Source of the DNA: Candidatus Avimonas faecium
GTDB taxonomy: Bacteria > Bacillota > Clostridia > Oscillospirales > Acutalibacteraceae
Reading direction: 5' to 3'
Assembly (NCBI GenBank): GCA_904419005.1
Contig: CAJFQI010000003.1
Coordinates: forward strand, 1-64,000
DNA: 64,000 nt
Below, piece by piece: positions 1 through 8,267 of this stretch (within the stretch, counting starts at the first letter, position 1; each line of letters starts with the position of its first letter). Made by a program: the position numbers and the translations under genes. A model generated the notes under the pieces. It was not told the origin of the DNA. It worked only from the letters and a program-made list of their open reading frames with translations, and made no database searches.

Positions 1-1291
1 TATAGAAACGCTCAAAAATATGCGGCATTTCCTGGGCAGGGATCCCGCCGCCGGTGTTGCGGATGGCGCAGTAAACCCGGCCCTCCCTTTTCTCAATATG
101 CAGCGAGAGGGTCCCGCCTACATCAATGAACTTCACCGCGTTGTCCACCAGGTTGTAAATCACCTGGCCGAGCAGGTCGTAATCCGCGCTGACCTCCACC
201 CGCGGGCAGTCCTCCAGCCCCTGCACGGTGATCTCCTTTTCCTCAATCCGCTTTTCAAACGAGAGAAGGACCGTGCAGGCCTGTTCGGTCAGGTCATAGC
301 GGACCGGCTTCAGGTGCAGTTCCCCATTGTCAATGCGGGAAAGGTCGAGCATCGACTTGACCAGGCGGGAAAGGCGCTTAACTTCGTCCGAGACGATCTT
401 CAGGTAATGCTCCCGCTTTTCCTCCGGGATGGTGCCGTCCAGGATCCCGTCAATGAAGCCGGCGATGGTGGTCATCGGGGTTTTCAGCTCATGGGAGACA
501 TTGGCCACAAAGCTGCGGCGCATCCCTTCAACCGAGGAGAGGGAAACCGCCATATTGTTTAAGGAAGCGGCCAGCTCCGCTACCTCGTCCTTGCCGTGGA
601 CGGGGATGCGGTAGCTGAAATCCCCCATGCCGAAACTGCGGGTAGCCGCCGCCATCTGCCGCAGGGGGCGCACCATCCGGTAGGTCATGATATACAGGGC
701 GATGAAGGTCAGGGTCAGCACGCCCAGCGCAGAGAGGAAAAACACCTGCAAATTGTTCATCAGGTATTCGCTCAGCCCGGCGGCGGAGGTGGAGAGGAAG
801 ACATAGCCGAGCCTTACCTGCACGTCTTCCAGGATAATCGGCGCCCCGGCGGTGTACTGGCGGCTGGCATAAAACCCGCCCAGCTGCCCGACCTCAAAAA
901 AGCAGGAGCCGTCCATCTTGTCCAGGACGGCTGCGGACAGGACGGCCGGTTCCCCGGTCAAAATGGGATCGGAGCAGAGGACCACCTCCCCGTCGTTGTC
1001 GACTACCAGCACGGTGGCGTCAATGGCGTCCGCCATCATGCTCAGGTAGGGGGAAAGGCGGGTACCCAGGATATTGTACTGGTTGGCGTTGCTCTCGTCC
1101 TGCACCGTGTGCTGCGCGGTCATTTCCGCCAGGGTCAGGGTGTTTTCCTCAAGCAGGTTCCGCTTCTCCTCCACCCAGTATTGGGTGGAAAACAGCATCT
1201 GCATGAGCCCCATGGCGGCAAAGCTGATCACGATGATCAGCGACATGACCGTAAAATATTTGGTAAAAATACTTTTGAACAACCCTGTCAC
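1..1291 (-). CDS. Sensor histidine kinase (HAMP + HisKA + HATPase), C-terminus truncated by window start
   Basis: Minus-strand translation from a GTG at 1291: VTGLFKSIFTKYFTVMSLIIVISF... with HAMP-like MTYRMVRPLRQMAAATRSFGMGDFSYRI, H-box SFVANVSHELKTPMTTIAGFIDGIL, N-box LVDNAVKF. Not in the ORF track because it has no stop in the window. Confidence 0.93.
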   Translation of the reverse strand, partial: MTGLFKSIFTKYFTVMSLIIVISFAAMGLMQMLFSTQYWVEEKRNLLEENTLTLAEMTAQHTVQDESNANQYNILGTRLSPYLSMMADAIDATVLVVDNDGEVVLCSDPILTGEPAVLSAAVLDKMDGSCFFEVGQLGGFYASRQYTAGAPIILEDVQVRLGYVFLSTSAAGLSEYLMNNLQVFFLSALGVLTLTFIALYIMTYRMVRPLRQMAAATRSFGMGDFSYRIPVHGKDEVAELAASLNNMAVSLSSVEGMRRSFVANVSHELKTPMTTIAGFIDGILDGTIPEEKREHYLKIVSDEVKRLSRLVKSMLDLSRIDNGELHLKPVRYDLTEQACTVLLSFEKRIEEKEITVQGLEDCPRVEVSADYDLLGQVIYNLVDNAVKFIDVGGTLSLHIEKREGRVYCAIRNTGGGIPAQEMPHIFERFY

Positions 1292-1366
1292 ATCCTTTGG
1301 CCCGGGGCGGCGCGGCAAAAGGGCCCGCATACCGGGCGGGCCTGCCGGCTGCGCGCCAGACGGCGC

Positions 1367-2074
1367 TTATTTTTCGGGCGGCGTCTGGTCGTGGACCTCG
1401 AATTTGTACCCTACGCCCCAGACGGTTTTCAGCGTCCACTGGTCGGACACGCCGTCCAGCTTCTCGCGCAGCCGCTTGATATGGACGTCGACCGTGCGGC
1501 TGTCCCCGTAATACTCAAAGCCCCATACTTCGTCCAGGAGCTGGTCGCGGGTGTACACCCGGTTCGGGTTGCTGGCGAGGTGGTAAATCAGCTCCATCTC
1601 CTTGGGCGGGGTGTCGATCTGCTTGCCGCGCACCCGCAGCTCGTAATTCTCCATGTTGATGTACAGCCCGTCGTAGCTGACCTCTTTGGTCTTTTTCTGG
1701 TCCTGGGCGCCGCTGCGCCGCAGCACTGCCTTGACCCGCGCGACGACCTCCTTGGCCTCAAAGGGCTTGACCACATAGTCGTCCGCGCCGAGCTCCAGCC
1801 CCAGCACCTTGTCAAAGACTTCGCCCTTGGCGGTCAGCATGATGATGGGGCAGGAGGACTTTTTCCGGATTTCCCGGCAAACCTGCCACCCGTCCAGCTG
1901 GGGCATCATGATATCAAGCAGCATCAGGTCGGGCTTCTCACGGTCAAACATTTCAAGGGCTTGGGCGCCGTTGCCGGCGATGCAGACCTCGTATCCCTCT
2001 TTTTCCAGATAAAGCCGCAACAGCTCACAGATGTTGCCGTCATCGTCTACGACCATAATTTTTCCGTTTGCCAT
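1367..2074 (-). CDS. OmpR/PhoB-family response regulator
   Basis: 235 aa; KIMVVDDDGNICELLRLYLEKEGY receiver, DLMLLDIMMP, winged-helix VYTRDQLLDEVWGFEYYGDSRTVDVHIKRLREKL; AAGGAGG upstream. Confidence 0.96.
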   Translation of the reverse strand: MANGKIMVVDDDGNICELLRLYLEKEGYEVCIAGNGAQALEMFDREKPDLMLLDIMMPQLDGWQVCREIRKKSSCPIIMLTAKGEVFDKVLGLELGADDYVVKPFEAKEVVARVKAVLRRSGAQDQKKTKEVSYDGLYINMENYELRVRGKQIDTPPKEMELIYHLASNPNRVYTRDQLLDEVWGFEYYGDSRTVDVHIKRLREKLDGVSDQWTLKTVWGVGYKFEVHDQTPPEK

Positions 2075-2287
2075 GCCGCATAACCTCCTTGGCTTTTCGT
2101 GGCGCGTCTTTTACGCCTCTTTCCTTTATTTTAGCAGACTTTCCGGCGGGTGTATGAACAGTCTTTGAAGTTTCAACAATTCCGCCCCGATCCGTGGAAA
2201 AGAATCCCGCCCTGGCGCATATTCGGTTCCGCAAAAGCCCATACTAGGACCGAAAACCGCGGAGGATCCTCCGCTGAGGAGAAAGGA

Positions 2288-2839
2288 ATGGTCGAACGCA
2301 TGGAATTCAAGGGGAGCCGCACCGAAGCCAACCTGATGGCCGCCTTTGCCGGCGAGAGCCAGGCGCGCAACAAATACACCTTTTACGCCGCCCAGGCCCG
2401 CAAGGACGGGTATATCCAGATTGCCAACATCTTCAACGAGACCGCCAACAACGAAAAGGAGCACGCCGAGCTCTGGTTCAAGCGGCTCAAGGGCGGCACG
2501 ATTCCCAGCACGCCCGAAAACCTTGCCGACGCCGCCGCGGGCGAGCATTACGAATGGGTCGAGATGTATAAGGGGTTCGCCGAGGTGGCCAAGGAGGAGG
2601 GCTTCCAGGACATTGCCGCGGTGTTTGAGCTGGTGGCCTCGGTGGAAAAGGAGCACGAGGAGCGCTACCGCAAGCTGCTGGACAATATTGAAAGCGGCAA
2701 GGTGTTCAAGCGGGAGCAGGGGACCCTCTGGGTCTGCCTCAACTGCGGCTATGTATACTGCGGGGAGGTGCCCCCGCAGGAGTGCCCGGCCTGCCGCCAT
2801 CCGCAGGCGTATTTCCAGATGAAGCCGGACAATTATTAA
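2288..2839 (+). CDS. Rubrerythrin
   Basis: [34 protein letters not shown]...; EKEHEERY diiron motif and C-terminal rubredoxin [27 protein letters not shown]. Start chosen after GAGGAGAAAGGA. Confidence 0.95.
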   Translation: MVERMEFKGSRTEANLMAAFAGESQARNKYTFYAAQARKDGYIQIANIFNETANNEKEHAELWFKRLKGGTIPSTPENLADAAAGEHYEWVEMYKGFAEVAKEEGFQDIAAVFELVASVEKEHEERYRKLLDNIESGKVFKREQGTLWVCLNCGYVYCGEVPPQECPACRHPQAYFQMKPDNY

Positions 2840-2932
2840 ACGGCAGCGGGCCGGAAGGCGCGCAAACAGGCACACAGCAGAAAGGCCGGGCGGGGCTTTC
2901 CTTCCGCCCGGAGCGAAAGGGAGGAGCAGCCG

Positions 2933-3103
2933 ATGCAGCCTAATCCGAACAGCCGGAAAGGCCGGAAGGCCGAGTCAGATAAATCCCGCGCCCGCACCAT
3001 GCAGGAGCAGGGGAGGGGGGCTATCCCCTCCGACGTGCTGGGCAGCTATACGGGGACGCCGGAGCAGGGGGAGCAGCCGGAGCAGGACGCCGACGATCTG
3101 TAA
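2933..3103 (+). CDS. Small acidic protein (56 aa), conserved-looking DVLGSYTGTPEQ...DADDL
   Basis: MQPNPNSRKGRKAESDKSRARTMQEQGRGAIPSDVLGSYTGTPEQGEQPEQDADDL*; preceded by AGGGAGGAG; absent from ORF track because of size. Confidence 0.6.
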   Translation: MQPNPNSRKGRKAESDKSRARTMQEQGRGAIPSDVLGSYTGTPEQGEQPEQDADDL

Positions 3104-3156
3104 CCGGCTCCCTTGCGCCCGCCGGCGGGACCGATGCGCCGGGAGAAGGGAAACAG

Positions 3157-3197
3157 AAAGCAGGAGGGCCGGGCATTTGCCCGGCCCTCCTGCTTTT
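3157..3197 (+). terminator. Rho-independent terminator-like hairpin
   Basis: aaagcaggagggccgggc-attt-gcccggccctcctgctttt, long perfect stem plus T tract. Confidence 0.85.
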
Positions 3198-3387
3198 ATC
3201 AGCCGGAAAGGCGGCCGTCCAACAAGGCGGCACCCTCTGCACCGCCCTCCGTCAAAGGGGGGCGGCCCTGCGCGGGCACCCCGGCCCTGCCGGCCGCCGG
3301 AAGGGGGAACCGCCTGTACAGCGCCGCCGGTTTTCCCCCGCGCCGGGAGGCTTTGCCGTCTCCCGCTTTTCGCGGCCGGGCGGGGGA

Positions 3388-6300
3388 TCACCAGACCGGT
3401 GCGACCAGCCGGTGCGAGGAGCTGGCGGTGATCGAGAAATAATGGCTGAGGATCCGCTTATAATCCCAATTTTCGTATTTGGCGTACCCGGCGGCCCCCA
3501 GCTGGCTGAGTCCCACGCAGTGCCCATTGCCCCGCGTGCGGATCGTGACCGTTTCCCCGTCGTCCGAGACGGTAAAGGCGGGGGAGCGCAGCCCCAGGGC
3601 GGCGAAAAGCCGCCCGCCGGTAAGCTGCCTGGACACGCCGCTTTTGTCCACATAGGTAATGCTGAGCGACAGGGGATAGGTTTCATAGGGATCCCAGCGC
3701 GTAACCTCCACCGTGTCGCCGAAGGCTACCTCCGGGTCGTATCCCGCATCCGAGCCGCGCAGGTAGGCCGCGATTTCCTCGGCGAGCTCCTCCCGCGTGC
3801 CGGTGTAGGAAACCCTCTCCCATACCTGGCTGGAATCCAGCTCCCGGATGGTTTTTTCGTTATCGTATTTGCTGACGACGCCGCTGTAGGGCAGCTTGAG
3901 GACGTTGACATACTGGTTATCCGCCGTTGCGCCGGGGGAGAAGGCAAAATACGGCGTGTAGACGGGGCTGCCGTTGGAAAGGATTTTGATCCCCGCCACC
4001 TCGCCGACCGCGTCGTAGATCGCCCGGTCGTTGGCGTTGGAAAGGTCCAGCGGTTTCAGGGACATTTCGGGGATGGCCTTTTCCACTTGATTGGAATAGA
4101 GGATCGTGGTGTATGCGGCGATCGCCTGCGCCTTTTGGGCCTGCATATACCCCTCGGTCCCCGGGGTGCCGAAGGTGAAGGATTTGCCCAGTTCGGTTTT
4201 CACAATCCGCGCCAGCAGCATCTGCAGCTCTTCCCGGCTGTCCGGCTCGATCTTGACGCCGGTCGTTGTGTCAATCACCCGGCAATACTGCAGATAATAG
4301 CTTTCCTGCCGCGAACCGGCGAGCACCGGCGGAACGGCACCGTCCGGCTCCGTCGGCGGGGACGTGGTCGAGGTTGTCCCGGTGGAGCCGTTCGTATCCG
4401 TGGCCGTGCCGCTGTCGGTGGAGGTTGTTGTCGGCCGTTCGGTCGTTGTAGAGGTAGACCCGCTGGAGGAAGAAGAGGGCCGGGAGGTATCCGGGGCCGT
4501 GGTGCTTTCGGTGGTGGTGCCCGAAGCCGGCGCGGAGGACGGCAGCTCGGACACCGGCTCGGTCAAGGTGGTGGAGACCCCGCTCTCCGAGCTGGAAGAA
4601 GTCTCGTCAAGCGGGTCGGTGCCGCGGGTAATGGCCGATCCGCCCAGGTGGCTGGCTGAGGTGCTGTCGGCGGCAGAGGACTGCCCCTTCCAGCCGCCCG
4701 GCATGACGGCGCTGCTGTTGTAGGTGACGCCGCCCAGATCGGCCGTCTCGCTTTCCCCGTCCCGCACCTGGCGGGCCGCAACCACCAGGTAGGCGCCGTC
4801 AAACCCGGCGACGTCCGAAAAGGGGGTGGCGAGCAGCAGCAGGGAATCCCCCTCCTGGATATCCACCACCCCGTCGGGGTAGGAATACAGCGACCGGACG
4901 CGGATCCCGCCGGCAAAGCCCAAAAAGTCGGTTTCATCCGCAAAGGTATTGCGGGTGAAGTCGAAGTCGCCGCCCTTGGGTGAAGCGGCCACCATAACCG
5001 AAAAAATTTTCCATTTGGCATTCCGGTACAAGGTATTCATCTCTATCACCGGATGGCTCCGCAGGAAGCTTAGATCGTTGTAATAATTGGTCAGGTCGGA
5101 GAACATCTGCCCGCCGCCTGCGTTATTGCCGTAGATCACCAGCGACCGGTTGACCGAGTCGGCGGAAACCAGCGCCGCACTGGTATCAAAATACGGGACG
5201 CCGTAGATGGAATACTGCCGGTCAAAATTGTGGCTGCGGTAAAAGTTCTGGCTGTCTCCCCGCATTACCGGGTAGTTGATATTGGTCCCTTCAATTTTCA
5301 GCCAGCCCCGCACGTCGCTGTTGCGCGCGTACAGCGCGTTGAACTGGGAAAGCATTCCGTCCGGCGCGTATGCCAGCTCGCTTTCAATCACAGAGGGGTT
5401 GTCGACATCGTACAGCTCGGTCAGCTGGTTATACAGCCTTTGGTTGTTCAGCGGCTGGAATACATACAGGTACAGCACGGTTGCCGCCATGGCGATCAGC
5501 AGGAGGAACACGGCCAAGATCGCGCATTTGCGCACGATCTCCCCCCGCCCGTCCCCCTTCCAGGGGAAGACGGCCCGCAGGAAGTGCTTCCTGCGGGGCG
5601 GCGCCACGGCAGCCTCTGGGATTTCGGCCGGCGCGGGCTCGGCGGGGGAAAGGAGGGGTTCCCCGCCCGCCATGACGGTGGGCAGCGCCTCGAGGTACCG
5701 GCGCACGAGGTCGAGCGCGTGGGAAACGGCGAGGTACCGGACATATTCCCGGTCAACCGCGCCCTCCTTGGTGTCAATCTTTTTGACCCAGACCCGCTTT
5801 TCATCCGCCAGGGCGACGTATACCGTCCCGACGGGCTTGCCTTCGCTGGTGTCCGGCCCGGCCACGCCGGTGATGCCTACCCCAAGCTGCGCGCTGCCCA
5901 CCCGGCGGGCCCCCACCGCCATAGCCCGGGCGGTTTCGGGGCTGACCGCCCCATAGCGTTCCAGCGTTTCGTTGGGGACGCCCAGGACGTTGTGCTTGAT
6001 CTCCTTGGAATAGGCGGCAATGCCGCATTCAAAAACGGAGGAAACGCCGGCCACCTCGGTCAGGCGGCTGGACAGCAGGCCCGCGGTACAGGATTCCGCC
6101 GTAGCGATCTTCATCTGCTTGTCCAGCAGCAGGGCGACGACCGCCTTTTGCAGGCTCCCGACGTCGACGCCGTAGACGTTGACCCCCAGCCGGCGGCAGA
6201 TTTCGTCTACCACCGGCGCGCACAGCGCGAGCGCGTCGGCCCGGTTCGCGGCATGGGCCGTGACCCGCAGGATTGCCTCCCCGTCCTTGGCGTACAGGGC

Positions 6301-6918
6301 GACGTTGGGGTTGGCCTCGCTCATCAGGTCGGCCAGCCGTTCGGTCAGCACGGCCTCCGTCAGGCCGAACACCCCTACGGTGCGGGAGACGATCGTCCCG
6401 CCTGCACAGTTTGAGAGGTATGGGGCCACATAGTCGCTGAACATCGGCATCAGCTCCCGCGGCTCCCCGGGCAGGAGGAAAATCTGCTGCCCGTACCGGC
6501 TGACCGCGCAGCCGGGGGCGGTGCCGTGGTCGTTGGGGAAGACCGCTGCGCCGCGGGGGAGACGGGCCTGCTTTTCCGCATCGGGCGGCAGGGGGCGGCA
6601 GGTGTTGACAAAATACTCCTTGATCCGCTCGTAGCTGTCCTCATGCAGCTCAAGGGGCAGGGAAAGCTCCTGCGACACCACCTCAAGGACGCTGCCGCCC
6701 TGCTCCTGCCCGAGCCCGCCGGCCAGGACCACCAGGTCGCTCCGGCCCAGGGCGAGCCGCAGCGCCTGCCGCACGGAGGCCTCGTCGGCCCCCACGGCGG
6801 AAACCTGCGTCACCTCAATGCCGAAGGCAGCCAGCTCATGGGACAGGAACTGGCCGCTGGTATTGGCCGTGCTGCCGAGAACCAGCCCGGCGCCTACGGT
6901 GATGATTTCTGCATTCAT
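3388..6918 (-). CDS. CinA (COG1058 + NMN deamidase-like) - TM - degenerate class B sortase - Ser/Thr-rich linker - SpoIID/LytB domain fusion
   Basis: Single ORF; start MNAEIITVGAGLVLGSTANTSGQFLS at 6918 preceded by GGAGGAG. CinA-C motif ATAESCTAGLLSSRL...GITGVAGPDTSEGKPVGTVY; TM KCAILAVFLLLIAMAATVLYLYVF; sortase-like LNNQRLYNQLTELYD...VIYGNN...LLATPFSDVAGFDGAYLVVAAR; linker; SpoIID IVKTELG...AQKAQAIAAYTTI and RGNGHCVGLSQLGAAGYAKYENWDYKRILSHYF. Confidence 0.9.
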   Translation of the reverse strand: MNAEIITVGAGLVLGSTANTSGQFLSHELAAFGIEVTQVSAVGADEASVRQALRLALGRSDLVVLAGGLGQEQGGSVLEVVSQELSLPLELHEDSYERIKEYFVNTCRPLPPDAEKQARLPRGAAVFPNDHGTAPGCAVSRYGQQIFLLPGEPRELMPMFSDYVAPYLSNCAGGTIVSRTVGVFGLTEAVLTERLADLMSEANPNVALYAKDGEAILRVTAHAANRADALALCAPVVDEICRRLGVNVYGVDVGSLQKAVVALLLDKQMKIATAESCTAGLLSSRLTEVAGVSSVFECGIAAYSKEIKHNVLGVPNETLERYGAVSPETARAMAVGARRVGSAQLGVGITGVAGPDTSEGKPVGTVYVALADEKRVWVKKIDTKEGAVDREYVRYLAVSHALDLVRRYLEALPTVMAGGEPLLSPAEPAPAEIPEAAVAPPRRKHFLRAVFPWKGDGRGEIVRKCAILAVFLLLIAMAATVLYLYVFQPLNNQRLYNQLTELYDVDNPSVIESELAYAPDGMLSQFNALYARNSDVRGWLKIEGTNINYPVMRGDSQNFYRSHNFDRQYSIYGVPYFDTSAALVSADSVNRSLVIYGNNAGGGQMFSDLTNYYNDLSFLRSHPVIEMNTLYRNAKWKIFSVMVAASPKGGDFDFTRNTFADETDFLGFAGGIRVRSLYSYPDGVVDIQEGDSLLLLATPFSDVAGFDGAYLVVAARQVRDGESETADLGGVTYNSSAVMPGGWKGQSSAADSTSASHLGGSAITRGTDPLDETSSSSESGVSTTLTEPVSELPSSAPASGTTTESTTAPDTSRPSSSSSGSTSTTTERPTTTSTDSGTATDTNGSTGTTSTTSPPTEPDGAVPPVLAGSRQESYYLQYCRVIDTTTGVKIEPDSREELQMLLARIVKTELGKSFTFGTPGTEGYMQAQKAQAIAAYTTILYSNQVEKAIPEMSLKPLDLSNANDRAIYDAVGEVAGIKILSNGSPVYTPYFAFSPGATADNQYVNVLKLPYSGVVSKYDNEKTIRELDSSQVWERVSYTGTREELAEEIAAYLRGSDAGYDPEVAFGDTVEVTRWDPYETYPLSLSITYVDKSGVSRQLTGGRLFAALGLRSPAFTVSDDGETVTIRTRGNGHCVGLSQLGAAGYAKYENWDYKRILSHYFSITASSSHRLVAPVW

Positions 6919-7033
6919 GCGTGAACTCCTCCTGCCGCCCTTCCGGGTTTTCCCGGCCCGGGGCGGTCTGCCATGCAAAAACAGGGATGCGCGCCGGCGC
7001 TTTTCCCGGCGCGGCTGCCTGCCGAAAAACGAA

Positions 7034-8212
7034 TCAAATCAAGCGGCGGCGGACGTTTTGAACCGCTTCGCTGATCAGAGCCTCGGCGTCCAGGGCCGCT
7101 TCCGCTTCCAACACCTTCGCCAGCTTGGGGCGGGTGCGGGGATGGCGGGGGGTGAAGACGGTGCAGCAGTCCTCATAGGGCTGGATGGAGATATCAAAGG
7201 TGTCAATCCGGCGGGACACGGCGATGATTTCCTCTTTATCCATGCCGATGAGGGGGCGGAAAACCGGCAGCCCGGCGGCCGCGTCGGTACAGGCCAGGGC
7301 GGGGATGGTCTGGCTGGCCACCTGCCCCACGCTCTCGCCGGTGATCAGGGCGCCGCAGTCCTCCGCCTGCCCGATTTGGGTGGCGATGCGCATCATGAAC
7401 CGGCGCATGATGATGGTGAACAGATCCTCCGGGCAGCTGCGCTGGATCTCCTCCTGGATCCGGGTGAAGGGGACGATATGCAGGTCGATATGCCCCGCGT
7501 AGGCGGCGACCTTTTCCAGCAGGGCGATCACCTTGCCCTCGGCCCGCTCGCTGGTATAGGGCGGGGAAGCGAAATGGATGCCGCACAGCTCCACCCCCCG
7601 CTTGGCCATCATGTAGCCCGCCACCGGGGAGTCGATCCCCCCCGAGATCAGCAGCCCGGCCCGGCCGGCGGAGCCCACCGGCATCCCGCCCGCGCCCGGG
7701 AGCTGCCGGGCGTGGATATACGCGCCGAAGTCCCGGATTTCCACCATCACCAGCAGCTCGGGATGGTGGACGTCGACCGTCAGGTGGGGGTATTTCTCCA
7801 GCAGGTAGCCGCCTGCCTGCTCGCAGATCGCCGGGGACTGGAGCGGGAAGGCTTTGTCGCTCCGCTTGGCCTCCACCTTGAAGGTTTTGGCGGCCAGCAG
7901 GTCGTCCCGCAGGTAGGAGGCGGCGGCTTCGCAGATCGCGCCGATCTCTTTTTCCACGACGCAGGCGCGGCTGAAGGCCGCGATGCCGAAGACCTTGGCC
8001 ACCCGGTCGCAGGCCTCGTCCATATCAAAGGCCGGGCCCTCCGGCTCCACATAAATGGCGGACTGCGCCTTGCGCAGCGTGCAGGGGCCGAGCGGCCGCA
8101 GGCGGTACCGCAGGTTTTTCATCAGGATGGCCTCAAAGGTGCCGCGGTTCAGGCCCTTCAGGGCCAGCTCCCCGGTTTTGATCAGCAGGATTTCACGGGC
8201 AGATGGGTTCAT
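7034..8212 (-). CDS. thiI: tRNA 4-thiouridine synthase ThiI
   Basis: MNPSAREILLIKTGELALKGLNRGTFEAILMKNLRYRL; THUMP region; SGGIDSPVAGYMMAKRG PP-loop; ITGESVGQVASQT. Longer upstream part of ORF 7034..8773 overlaps the sortase tail out of frame. Confidence 0.97.
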   Translation of the reverse strand: MNPSAREILLIKTGELALKGLNRGTFEAILMKNLRYRLRPLGPCTLRKAQSAIYVEPEGPAFDMDEACDRVAKVFGIAAFSRACVVEKEIGAICEAAASYLRDDLLAAKTFKVEAKRSDKAFPLQSPAICEQAGGYLLEKYPHLTVDVHHPELLVMVEIRDFGAYIHARQLPGAGGMPVGSAGRAGLLISGGIDSPVAGYMMAKRGVELCGIHFASPPYTSERAEGKVIALLEKVAAYAGHIDLHIVPFTRIQEEIQRSCPEDLFTIIMRRFMMRIATQIGQAEDCGALITGESVGQVASQTIPALACTDAAAGLPVFRPLIGMDKEEIIAVSRRIDTFDISIQPYEDCCTVFTPRHPRTRPKLAKVLEAEAALDAEALISEAVQNVRRRLI

Positions 8213-8267
8213 AATCAGACAAGCCTTTCGGATTAAATTTGAACAAGGGACGGCCGGCCCGGGATGC

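Noticed and set aside
20-2083. Long plus-strand ORFs (180 aa, 495 aa)
   Set aside because: Antisense shadows of the histidine kinase and response regulator, which have clear family motifs on the minus strand.
3412-6414. Plus-strand ORFs of 415 and 394 aa over the CinA fusion
   Set aside because: High-GC antisense shadow ORFs with no recognisable motifs; minus strand has clear domains and RBS.
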